A stretch of DNA of 39,946 nucleotides from Gemmatimonadota bacterium. Lineage in GTDB: Bacteria; Gemmatimonadota; Gemmatimonadetes; Longimicrobiales; Gaopeijiaceae. This document shows positions 33,257 to 39,946 of this stretch, in pieces (position 1 is the stretch's first letter; each line of letters begins with the position of its first letter). The notes beneath the pieces were generated by a model. That model was not told where the DNA came from and made no database searches. It worked only from the letters and a program-made list of their open reading frames with translations. The position numbers were made by a program, and so were the translations under genes. The DNA lies in contig JABDLS010000150.1 of the NCBI GenBank assembly GCA_013002885.1, positions 1 to 39,946 of the forward strand. The letters are read 5' to 3'.

Positions 33257-33816
33257 GCCGCCGCGAGCCTCGCGCCCGACACCACACGATATTTCGCTCC
33301 ACCGGGGGAGAGCCGACTCTCCATCAGGTCCACGGTGTGGATCCGAAGCTCTTCCTCCAGTCGGAGCTCGGAGAAACAGATGTCGAGACCGCGGAATACT
33401 CCGACCCCTCCATCCGGACGCGCCCGCCCGAGAGTGACGTGGGGGTGGAAGGCCCTCGTCTCCACGTCGAAGCCGAGTTCCGACAGCGTCCACTCGAGGT
33501 CTTGTTTGAGGCACCGCAGCTCAGGACAAGCGCCGACGCCCACCCAGATGACCCTCGGCCTCCGCACGGAAGGGAAGGCTCCGAACCCTCCGATGGAGGT
33601 GGAGAAAGGGGGCGTTTCCGAAGCGATCCGGCCCAAAGCGCCCTCGATAGCGGGAAGGCGATCGCGCCGCACCTCTCCGAGGAACTTGAGAGTCACGTGA
33701 AAGTTCTCCGGGTCGACCCACCGTACCGGAAGCTCCTCTTCACGAAGCGGGCGGGCCGCGCGAAAGATGCGCGCCTTCTGCTTCTTCGGGAGCTTGAGGC
33801 CGATGAAGAGCCGCAT
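33253..33816 (-). CDS. thpR: RNA 2',3'-cyclic phosphodiesterase (2'-5' RNA ligase family)
   Basis: The 187-residue product is a 2H phosphoesterase. Two HxTx motifs are present: FHVTLKFLG (residues about 43-51) and FHPHVTLGRA (about 128-137). They form the catalytic pair that opens 2',3'-cyclic phosphates at RNA ends. I chose the ATG at 33816 (MRLFIGLKLP), the family N-terminus; the frame is open further into mscS but without family similarity. There is no clear Shine-Dalgarno. The 124-base gap to mscS holds no other gene that I can see. Confidence 0.9.
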   Translation of the reverse strand: MRLFIGLKLPKKQKARIFRAARPLREEELPVRWVDPENFHVTLKFLGEVRRDRLPAIEGALGRIASETPPFSTSIGGFGAFPSVRRPRVIWVGVGACPELRCLKQDLEWTLSELGFDVETRAFHPHVTLGRARPDGGVGVFRGLDICFSELRLEEELRIHTVDLMESRLSPGGAKYRVVSGARLAAA

Positions 33817-33940
33817 GACCGGGTTGACGAGGACGAAAAGAGACAACGAAGCGAGGCCCGGGGGTCTCCCGCAACGTACAGGACGACTTCCGGGCCCGCG
33901 AGGGAAGCGTGCGAGCTCGGCCACGCTTGACAGGACGGCT

Positions 33941-34945
33941 TCATTGTTCGTCGCCTTCGGATCGCTCGCTGCCTGGCCCGTGGTCATCTCCCCCATCCAC
34001 CTCCGAGCCCCACGGCTCGGCGGGGATCTCGCGGCTCAAGTTGATCCGCTGCGTGGGGTAGGCCAGCTGTATGTCAGGATGCTCTTCCACCATGTCGAGG
34101 AGGCGTTCCCACATCTCCGACGACGAGCCCCTACGTGCCCGGGGGCGGCTCAGATAGCGGAGGGTCAGCAGCACGCCGCTGTCCTGGACCGAGACGTAGA
34201 CCACGGGCGTCAGCTTTCGATATCGGATGAGGAAACGCGGCTCACCCCTAGGCTGGGGGCGCGTGGCCTCCTTCGTGATCTCCATCGTCAGGTCAGCCGC
34301 GAGCTCGTTCACCAGCTCTCGGGCTTTCCTCCAGTTGCTTTCGAAGGTGACGAGGAGCTTGATTTCGTTCCACAGGTATGGAAAGCCAGCGACGTAGTTG
34401 GCCAACGGCTGGGTGAAGACCATCTGATTCGGGATGTGGATCAGGCGACCCGTGCTCTGGTCGGCATCCACCCAATTCCCGATCTCCATGATGGTGAACT
34501 GGAAGAGCCGCCGGTCCACGACGTCTCCGGCGTGAGTCCCGATCTGGATTCTGTCTCCGACGTCGAAGGGGCGCCGCCAGGTGATGAAGGCCCAGCCGGC
34601 CAAATCAGCCACCAGATCCCGGAGGGCGATAGCGAGACCAGCCGAAACCAGGCCGAGGAATGTGCCCAGTGACCGGAGAGCGGTGAACCAGACCTGGACG
34701 AGAAAAAGGACCGCGACGACGAAGGCCACGTTGCTGGTGACCTTCGCCCACCGATAGCGCACCTCCGTGTCGTCGACCCGACGATGTACGACCGCCAGGA
34801 CACCTCGCCGCAGGAAGAAGACGCCGAGGATCAAGAGGAGCGACAGGAGGATGTTGGCCTGCGTTTCAGGGCTCACACCGGGCATCAGGGTCCAGCCATC
34901 CTGAAGCCCCGCTTCCTGGAAAGGCAGAATGCCAGCAGCGATCAT
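33941..34945 (-). CDS. MscS-family mechanosensitive ion channel
   Basis: MscS channels open under membrane tension during hypo-osmotic shock. The 334-residue protein has three hydrophobic helices (about residues 30-52, 68-88 and 96-115). The third is the Gly/Ala-rich pore helix (LGLVSAGLAIALRDLVADLAG), followed by the WAFITWRRPFDVGDRIQIG beta domain and a C-terminal vestibule domain. The tail after about residue 310 is Gly/Asp/Glu-rich and probably disordered. Osmotic protection is inferred from the family. AAGG lies a few bases before the ATG at 34945. Confidence 0.9.
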   Translation of the reverse strand: MIAAGILPFQEAGLQDGWTLMPGVSPETQANILLSLLLILGVFFLRRGVLAVVHRRVDDTEVRYRWAKVTSNVAFVVAVLFLVQVWFTALRSLGTFLGLVSAGLAIALRDLVADLAGWAFITWRRPFDVGDRIQIGTHAGDVVDRRLFQFTIMEIGNWVDADQSTGRLIHIPNQMVFTQPLANYVAGFPYLWNEIKLLVTFESNWRKARELVNELAADLTMEITKEATRPQPRGEPRFLIRYRKLTPVVYVSVQDSGVLLTLRYLSRPRARRGSSSEMWERLLDMVEEHPDIQLAYPTQRINLSREIPAEPWGSEVDGGDDHGPGSERSEGDEQ

Positions 34946-35041
34946 CGCCTTGGGGCCATGGCTCGGGGTAGGTCAAAAACGCTGAGCCATGATGAGCCTA
35001 TTGGGCGTCGAGCGGAAGGCTACAGGACGCCACCACAGTCC

Positions 35042-36610
35042 CTAGCGATCTTCGGACGGACTCGATGGCACCCGGTACTGGACCGCCTCGGCAACGTGGG
35101 CCGCTCGCACCTCGTCGGCGCCGTCAAGGTCCGCCAGAGTCCGCGCCACCCGAAGCACCCGGTCGAAGCCGCGTGCGGTCAAGCCGCTCCGGGCAAAGGC
35201 CTGGCCGACGAGGCCCAGAGCTTTTTCGGTGGCCTGCACCGTGCGTCGAACGAGCCCCGGAGGGATTCCTGCATTGGTGAAGACACCAGCGTGGGCGGCG
35301 TACCTCCGAAGCTGGCGGTCTCGGGCGTCTCCTACCCGTTCCGCAACGACCCTCGAGGCTTCTCCACCTCGGCCCCGAGTCATCTGCTCTACGGTGAGCG
35401 AGGTCAGGCCGACGTGAAGGTCCACGCGGTCCAGGAGAGGCCCGGAAACGCGGCCGCGGTAGCGAGCGATGGCCGCCGGGTCGCAGCAGCACCGATCGGA
35501 CCCGTCGCCATGAAACCCGCACGGGCACGGGTTCATGGCACCGACGAGGAGGACGCGAGCAGGAAACCGGACCCACTGCCCTGCCCTCGACAGTCGGACG
35601 CATCCCTCCTCCAGGGGTTGCCGAAGCATCTCGAGCGCGTCCCTGCGGAACTCGGGAAGCTCGTCCAGGAAGAGGACGCCGTGGTGGGCCAGAGAAAGCT
35701 CACCCGGACGAAGCGGGGTGCCGCCACCGTTGAGGCCCGCGTACGAAACGGAGTGGTGGGGAGCGCGAAACGGCCTGTGCTCAGGAAGATCACCGCCCAT
35801 GAGCAATCCGGCGACGGAGTGGATGCGGGCGACTTCAATGGCCTCGTCCTTGCTCAGCGGAGGCAGAAGCCCTGGCAGCCGTCTGGCCAGCATCGTCTTC
35901 CCGGATCCCGGTGGTCCGACGAAGAGGAGGTTGTGGCCGCCGGCTGCGGCGATCTCGATGGCTCGCCTTCCGGTCTCCTGGCCCCGGACGTCTCTGAGAT
36001 CGAAGTCGCAGGTCGGTGAGACACCGGGCACCGTCGGCCGCCCGGGGGAGTTGAAGATCTGCCTGTCGGGCGGAGAACAACCCACCGCGTGCGCATCGGA
36101 CTCACACATCAGTCCACCGAGGAGGGCCCGGAGGTCGGCGGCCGTGATGACTTCGAGTCCGTCCACCAGACGTGCTTCGCCTGCGTTCTCGGGGGGCACT
36201 ACGAGTCGGTCGATGCCCTGGTCCCGGCAACACAGCGCCACGGAGAGAACGCCCGGGACCGGCCGAAGTGTACCGTCCAGACCCAACTCGCCCACGAAGC
36301 CGGTTTGCTCGAGAGGGCCGGTTGGCATAGCCCCCGCCGCTGCGAGTATTCCGACGGCGATGGGGACGTCGAAGGCCGTGCCCGCCTTCTGGACATCGGC
36401 GGGAGCCAGGTTGACCGTGATGCGGCGGTTCGGGAGGCCGAATCCACTGTTCTTCAGCGCCGCCCCCACCCGCTCTCTCCCCTCCCGAACCGACCCCTGG
36501 GCAAGTCCCACGACGGCGAACGCCGGGAGACCCGACGCCAGGTTGACCTCGACACGTACGGGAAAGGCCTCGATGCCCCGTACGGTGGCGGTGTGGATGC
36601 GCACGAACAT
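35042..36610 (-). CDS. YifB/ComM-family Mg-chelatase-like AAA+ ATPase
   Basis: The 522-residue product has an N-terminal Lon-protease-like domain (VRIHTATVRGIEAFPVRVEVNLASGLPAFAVVG; residues about 1-170). A central AAA+ module follows with Walker A GPPGSGKT, APHHSVSYAGLNGGG, the Walker B LAHHGVLFLDELPEF, and the Cys-rich NPCPCGF...CCCD region. In Proteobacteria ComM promotes branch migration in natural transformation, so a role in DNA uptake and integration is plausible. The ATG at 36610 follows TAGACA by nine bases, with GAGG close to the start. It is divergent from the transhydrogenase operon. Confidence 0.92.
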   Translation of the reverse strand: MFVRIHTATVRGIEAFPVRVEVNLASGLPAFAVVGLAQGSVREGRERVGAALKNSGFGLPNRRITVNLAPADVQKAGTAFDVPIAVGILAAAGAMPTGPLEQTGFVGELGLDGTLRPVPGVLSVALCCRDQGIDRLVVPPENAGEARLVDGLEVITAADLRALLGGLMCESDAHAVGCSPPDRQIFNSPGRPTVPGVSPTCDFDLRDVRGQETGRRAIEIAAAGGHNLLFVGPPGSGKTMLARRLPGLLPPLSKDEAIEVARIHSVAGLLMGGDLPEHRPFRAPHHSVSYAGLNGGGTPLRPGELSLAHHGVLFLDELPEFRRDALEMLRQPLEEGCVRLSRAGQWVRFPARVLLVGAMNPCPCGFHGDGSDRCCCDPAAIARYRGRVSGPLLDRVDLHVGLTSLTVEQMTRGRGGEASRVVAERVGDARDRQLRRYAAHAGVFTNAGIPPGLVRRTVQATEKALGLVGQAFARSGLTARGFDRVLRVARTLADLDGADEVRAAHVAEAVQYRVPSSPSEDR

Positions 36611-36668
36611 GCCTCACGGTGTCTACGGGGTGTGGGCCGGGCCATGCCCGAACGGGACTCGCGGCGAC

Positions 36669-36697
36669 TTGTGTCACTCCAAGGCCCCCGGTACCAT
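36669..36697 (+). promoter_or_regulatory. Candidate promoter of the transhydrogenase operon
   Basis: TTGTGT (36669-36674), a 17-base spacer and TACCAT (36692-36697). The start near 36704 would leave a leader of about 32 bases with GGGGAGGG just before the ATG. Confidence 0.35.
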
Positions 36698-36735
36698 GCC
36701 GTCGTCCCAATCCGAACCCTAGGTGGGGAGGGTGC

Positions 36736-37878
36736 ATGAAGGTCGCCGTCGTGAAGGAGACTCGACCCGGGGAAGCCCGGGTCGCCTTGGTCCCTCAGGG
36801 GGTGCAGGTCCTCCTGAAAGCGGGTCTGTCGGTGACAGTGGAGGCCGGGTGCGGTCTTTCCGCCGGCGCCCCGGACGAAGAGTACGTCGAGGCAGGTGCG
36901 ACTTTGGCCGGGAGTCCCGAGGAGGCCCTCGCGGGTGCCGGCATGGTCCTTCACATCAACGCCCCTTCCCTCGCCGATCCCGATGAATTGGGGCTTCTCG
37001 GCGAGGGTGCCATCCTGCTCTCGTTCCTCGATCCCCTGGGCAACCCGGATCGCATCCGAGCACTTGCGTCCCGGAGGATCACGGCCATTTCCATGGAGAT
37101 GGTGCCACGCATCACCCGTGCCCAATCCATGGACGCCCTCTCATCGCAGGCGACAGTGGCGGGGTACAAGGCGGCCCTCATGGCAGCCGACTCGTTGCCC
37201 AAGTTCTTGCCCATGTTCACCACCGCGGCCGGAACCATCCGGCCAGCCAAGGCCCTGATCCTCGGAGCCGGCGTCGCTGGACTGCAGGCTATCGCCACCG
37301 CGCGTCGTTTGGGAGCGGTGGTGGAAGCCTTCGACGTCCGTCCGGCGGTGAAGGAGCAGGTGGAGAGCCTGGGAGCGACCTTCCTGGAGGCCGACGAGGA
37401 GGTCACCGCGGAAGGAGAGGGGGGGTACGCCGCCGAGCTTTCCGAAGACCAGCACAAGAAGGAGCTGGAGCTCATCGCGGGGGCCATCAAGGCCGCCGAC
37501 ATCGTCATCACCACGGCTCAGATCCCGGGACGTGAGGCCCCCCTGCTCATCACCGAAGAGATGGTGAAGAGCATGCGCCCGGGTTCCGTGATCATCGACC
37601 TCGCATCCGAGAGTGGTGGGAATTGTGCGACCACCCGGATGGGCGAGACGGTGATTTCGCACGGTGTCCAGGTCATTGGGCCTGTGAACCTCCCGGCGAC
37701 GATCCCCGTGCACGCCAGTCAGATGTACTCGAAGAACATCGTCACCCTCGTCGGCGAACTGGTAAAGGAGGGCGGCGGCATCGAACTCGACTTCGACAAC
37801 GACGTCGTCGGCCCGGCCACGGTGACCCACGGTGGCGAGATCGTGAACGAGCGCGTCAAATCCGCATTGGAGGCATGA
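36736..37878 (+). CDS. pntAA: NAD(P) transhydrogenase subunit alpha, part 1 (NAD(H)-binding)
   Basis: The proton-translocating transhydrogenase reduces NADP+ with NADH using the proton gradient. This 380-residue subunit is the NAD(H)-binding domain I: MKVAVVKETRPGEARVAL at the start, SMEMVPRITRAQSMDALSSQA, GTIRPAKALILGAGVAGLQAI (Rossmann loop), EAFDVRPAVKEQVESLGA, and GREAPLLITEEMVKSM. GGAGGG lies a few bases before the ATG. It overlaps the next gene in ATGA, so the two halves of PntA are separate but coupled. Confidence 0.96.
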   Translation: MKVAVVKETRPGEARVALVPQGVQVLLKAGLSVTVEAGCGLSAGAPDEEYVEAGATLAGSPEEALAGAGMVLHINAPSLADPDELGLLGEGAILLSFLDPLGNPDRIRALASRRITAISMEMVPRITRAQSMDALSSQATVAGYKAALMAADSLPKFLPMFTTAAGTIRPAKALILGAGVAGLQAIATARRLGAVVEAFDVRPAVKEQVESLGATFLEADEEVTAEGEGGYAAELSEDQHKKELELIAGAIKAADIVITTAQIPGREAPLLITEEMVKSMRPGSVIIDLASESGGNCATTRMGETVISHGVQVIGPVNLPATIPVHASQMYSKNIVTLVGELVKEGGGIELDFDNDVVGPATVTHGGEIVNERVKSALEA

Positions 37879-38156
37879 TGGGCGAGTTGATGATCGGTCT
37901 CTACGTCTTCGTCCTGGCCACGCTCGCAGGGCGTGAAGTCATCACGAAGGTGCCGCCAACCCTCCACACCCCGCTCATGTCGGGAGCCAACGCCATCTCT
38001 GGGATCGCCATCGTCGGAGCCATCGTCGTCGCGGCCAAGGCCGAGGGCACGCTCCAGACAGCCCTGGGGATCGCCGCCATCGCCATGGCCACCGTCAATG
38101 TGGTGGGCGGCTTCATGGTGACCGACCGCATGCTCAGCATGTTCCGGAAGAGGTAG
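37875..38156 (+). CDS. pntAB: NAD(P) transhydrogenase subunit alpha, part 2 (membrane)
   Basis: The 93-residue product corresponds to the membrane helices of PntA: about residues 5-20 (LMIGLYVFVLATLAG), 33-55 (PLMSGANAISGIAIVGAIVV) and 62-82 (ALGIAAIAMATVNVVGGFMV), ending in the conserved TDRMLSMFRKR. It forms part of the proton channel (domain II) with PntB. Two adjacent ATGs (37875 and 37878) could serve; I used the first because it overlaps the pntAA stop. The pntB start follows after four bases. Confidence 0.94.
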   Translation: MMGELMIGLYVFVLATLAGREVITKVPPTLHTPLMSGANAISGIAIVGAIVVAAKAEGTLQTALGIAAIAMATVNVVGGFMVTDRMLSMFRKR

Positions 38157-38160
38157 ACCG

Positions 38161-39543
38161 ATGGAGACCTTCATCGAGCTCGTCTATCTTCTCTCCGCGG
38201 TCCTCTTCGTCGTTGGTCTGAAGCGCCTTCAGTCGCCGGCGACGGCACGCGGTGGGAACGCTCTCGCTTCGCTGGCGATGCTCCTGGCCATCGTCGCGAC
38301 CGTCGTGGACACCGAGATCCTCACCTGGACGGGCATCCTGGTGGGTGTGGCCATTGGTGGCCTCCTCGGGGGCGTCGCCGCACGACGGGTGGAGATGACC
38401 GACATGCCGCAGCTCGTCGGCATCTTCAACGGCTTCGGCGGGGGGGCCTCCGCCTTGGTGGCCATTGCCGAGTTCACCGCGAACCCGACGGTCGGCATGG
38501 GCACCACGGGGGTGACCATCATGATCGGGACCCTCATCGGTGCCGTGACCTTCACCGGCTCCTTCGTAGCCTTCGCCAAGCTCCAGGGGCTGATGACGGG
38601 CAACCCCATCACCTTCCCGGGCCAGAACCCCTTCAATCTCGTCGTCTTCCTGGGCGTCATCTTTCTGGCGGCAGCGAGTCTTGGCGTAGCCCTCAGTGCC
38701 GATCCGATGGTCCTCTTCTGGATCTTCCTGGGCACGGCTCTACTTCTCGGCGTGCTCATCGTCATCCCCATCGGGGGTGCCGACATGCCGGTGGTGATCT
38801 CGCTCCTGAATTCCTACTCGGGGCTCGCTGCCAGCGCCGCCGGCTTCGTCATCGGCAACATGGTCCTCATCATCTCCGGCGCTCTGGTGGGAGCTTCGGG
38901 TCTGATCCTGACCCAGCTGATGTGCAAGGGAATGAACCGCTCGTTGGCGAATGTCGCCTTCGGCGGATTCGGGGGGAGCGCGGGTGTCGATCGGGCGCAG
39001 ATCGGTCAGCGACCAGTACGAAGAGCCGACGCCGAAGCGGTGGCCGCCGAGCTCGGATACGTGAACTCGGTCGTCGTGGTACCCGGTTATGGGCTGGCCG
39101 TGGCCCAAGCCCAGCACGAGCTCCGGAAGGTGGGAGATCTCCTGGAGCAGAGAGGCGTGGACGTGAAGTACGCCATCCATCCCGTGGCCGGCCGAATGCC
39201 CGGCCACATGAACGTGCTTCTGGCGGAAGCCGATGTGAGCTATGACAAGCTGTTCGACCTCGACGAGATCAACTCGGACTTCGGCAGCACCGACGCGGTG
39301 CTCGTCGTCGGGGCGAACGATGTCGTGAATCCGTCAGCCCGGGACCCGGACTCCATCATCGCGGGCATGCCCATTCTCGATGTCGACGCAGCCCGCCGGG
39401 TCATCATCATGAAGCGGAGCCTTTCACCCGGCTTCGCAGGCATCGACAACGACCTGTTCTATATGGAGCACACGCTCATGTTCTTCGGCGACGCCAAGGA
39501 CTCCATGGCCGACCTGGTGCGGGAAGTGAGGGAGTTGGCTTGA
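38161..39543 (+). CDS. pntB: NAD(P) transhydrogenase subunit beta
   Basis: PntB carries the rest of the proton channel (domain II) and the NADP(H)-binding domain III. The 460-residue product has about eight or nine membrane helices (residues about 1-270), with ARRVEMTDMPQLVGIFNGFGG and GGADMPVVISLLNSYSGLAA. The soluble domain III follows (VVVPGYGLAVAQAQHELRKV, KYAIHPVAGRMPGHMNVLLAEA, DAVLVVGANDVVNPSAR, MKRSLSPGFAGIDNDLFY). Complete and full length. It ends the three-gene operon; the next gene begins 13 bases later. Confidence 0.97.
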   Translation: METFIELVYLLSAVLFVVGLKRLQSPATARGGNALASLAMLLAIVATVVDTEILTWTGILVGVAIGGLLGGVAARRVEMTDMPQLVGIFNGFGGGASALVAIAEFTANPTVGMGTTGVTIMIGTLIGAVTFTGSFVAFAKLQGLMTGNPITFPGQNPFNLVVFLGVIFLAAASLGVALSADPMVLFWIFLGTALLLGVLIVIPIGGADMPVVISLLNSYSGLAASAAGFVIGNMVLIISGALVGASGLILTQLMCKGMNRSLANVAFGGFGGSAGVDRAQIGQRPVRRADAEAVAAELGYVNSVVVVPGYGLAVAQAQHELRKVGDLLEQRGVDVKYAIHPVAGRMPGHMNVLLAEADVSYDKLFDLDEINSDFGSTDAVLVVGANDVVNPSARDPDSIIAGMPILDVDAARRVIIMKRSLSPGFAGIDNDLFYMEHTLMFFGDAKDSMADLVREVRELA

Positions 39544-39556
39544 TTCCGAGGGCCTG

Positions 39557-39946
39557 ATGAGCGGCACAACCCCGAGCTTCGAGCACCTGCGCACGATTTG
39601 GATGGCCATGGTCGGGGGTACCCTGCTGTACACCGTCGTCGCCTATGTCCTGCTTCTGCTCGGCGTCGTCGACGCCGGCACGTCGTGGGGGCCGGACGTG
39701 ATGAACCTGGTCGGCAGCTTCGCCGTGGCTCAGATCGCTCTCGCCCTCTTCCTCCGCCGCAGGCTACTTGCAGCGATACCGCGAAACGCGCCACTGGAAG
39801 AGCGCATGAGCCGGTACTTCACCGCATGCATCATCACCCTGGCGCTCATCGAGGGGGGCGGCCTCATCGTCATCACGTTGTCCATCGTCACGGGCGTGGC
39901 CACGTGGGCATTGGTGGGCGGCGGAGCGGCCGTGGTCGTAATGCTC
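39557..39946 (+). CDS. Hypothetical four-helix membrane protein, truncated at the window edge
   Basis: The gene runs off the right end after 130 codons. It starts with MSGTTPSFEHLRTIWMAMVGG and has about four hydrophobic segments (about residues 14-38, 48-68, 84-106 and 108-130), separated by short charged loops (RRRLLAAIPRNAPLEERM). I do not recognise the family. GAGGG lies a few bases before the ATG, and it starts 13 bases after the pntB stop, so it may be cotranscribed with the transhydrogenase. Confidence 0.7.
   Translation, partial: MSGTTPSFEHLRTIWMAMVGGTLLYTVVAYVLLLLGVVDAGTSWGPDVMNLVGSFAVAQIALALFLRRRLLAAIPRNAPLEERMSRYFTACIITLALIEGGGLIVITLSIVTGVATWALVGGGAAVVVML

Noticed and set aside
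34946..35041. Terminator with T5 (on the minus strand) between the YifB gene and mscS
   Set aside because: The Ts at this place follow direct repeats (GGCTCA twice), not an inverted repeat, so no stem forms.

Overview
The window is a GC-rich, densely packed stretch of chromosome from a Gram-negative (diderm) bacterium. A TonB-dependent outer-membrane receptor, an RseP-type site-2 protease and several lipoproteins indicate an outer membrane. A short primary-type sigma factor without region 1.1, an 'alternative bacterial GlmU'-like protein upstream of a YycJ/WalJ hydrolase, and a GatCAB pathway together best fit Gemmatimonadota or a relative in the FCB group. That placement is inference from gene content, not from a marker search. 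Almost everything here is core housekeeping. I see no phage, transposase, CRISPR array or defence island.

Layout. (1) 1-2653, minus: murA, a phasin-like helical protein, then rimP and the first codons of nusA, with three consecutive hairpins in the rimP leader. (2) 2874-4465, plus: a one-TM coiled-coil protein and a secreted zinc-dependent phospholipase C-like protein. (3) 4495-12887, minus: a tightly overlapping run of lipoprotein, serS, sensor kinase, uvrD/pcrA-type helicase, gatC, gatA and gatB. (4) 13083-16990, plus: single-domain response regulator, mannose-1-phosphate guanylyltransferase, GlmU-like transferase, metallo-beta-lactamase-fold hydrolase and a small lipoprotein. (5) 17282-25744, minus: rplM-rpsI, rpsB-tsf, pyrH-frr-uppS-cdsA-dxr-rseP, covering translation, UMP supply, ribosome recycling, undecaprenyl and phospholipid precursors, the MEP pathway and envelope stress proteolysis. 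(6) 25948-27695, minus: sigma factor and signal peptidase I. (7) 27880-28617, plus: secreted matrixin-like metalloprotease. (8) 28671-36610, minus: a B12-riboswitch-controlled TonB receptor, an NtrC-type regulator, an anchored envelope protein, thpR, an MscS channel and a YifB/ComM ATPase. (9) 36736 to the end, plus: a three-gene proton-translocating transhydrogenase (pntAa-pntAb-pntB) and a truncated membrane protein.

Regulation visible in the sequence includes a clear cobalamin riboswitch (30831-30984, minus), an attenuator-like terminator between rpsB and tsf, tandem terminators before rimP, and several candidate promoters. The promoters combine a TTGAC-type -35 with a -10 of the form TAnnTT. 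Two genes (2874 and 27880) have their ATG where transcription would begin, suggesting leaderless mRNAs.

I did not find a convincing new multi-gene system. The items most worth a second look are the long imperfect inverted repeat between the convergent genes at 17107-17264, the roughly 130-residue charged tail on ribosomal protein S2, the tandem leader hairpins before rimP-nusA, and the unusual promoter pattern.
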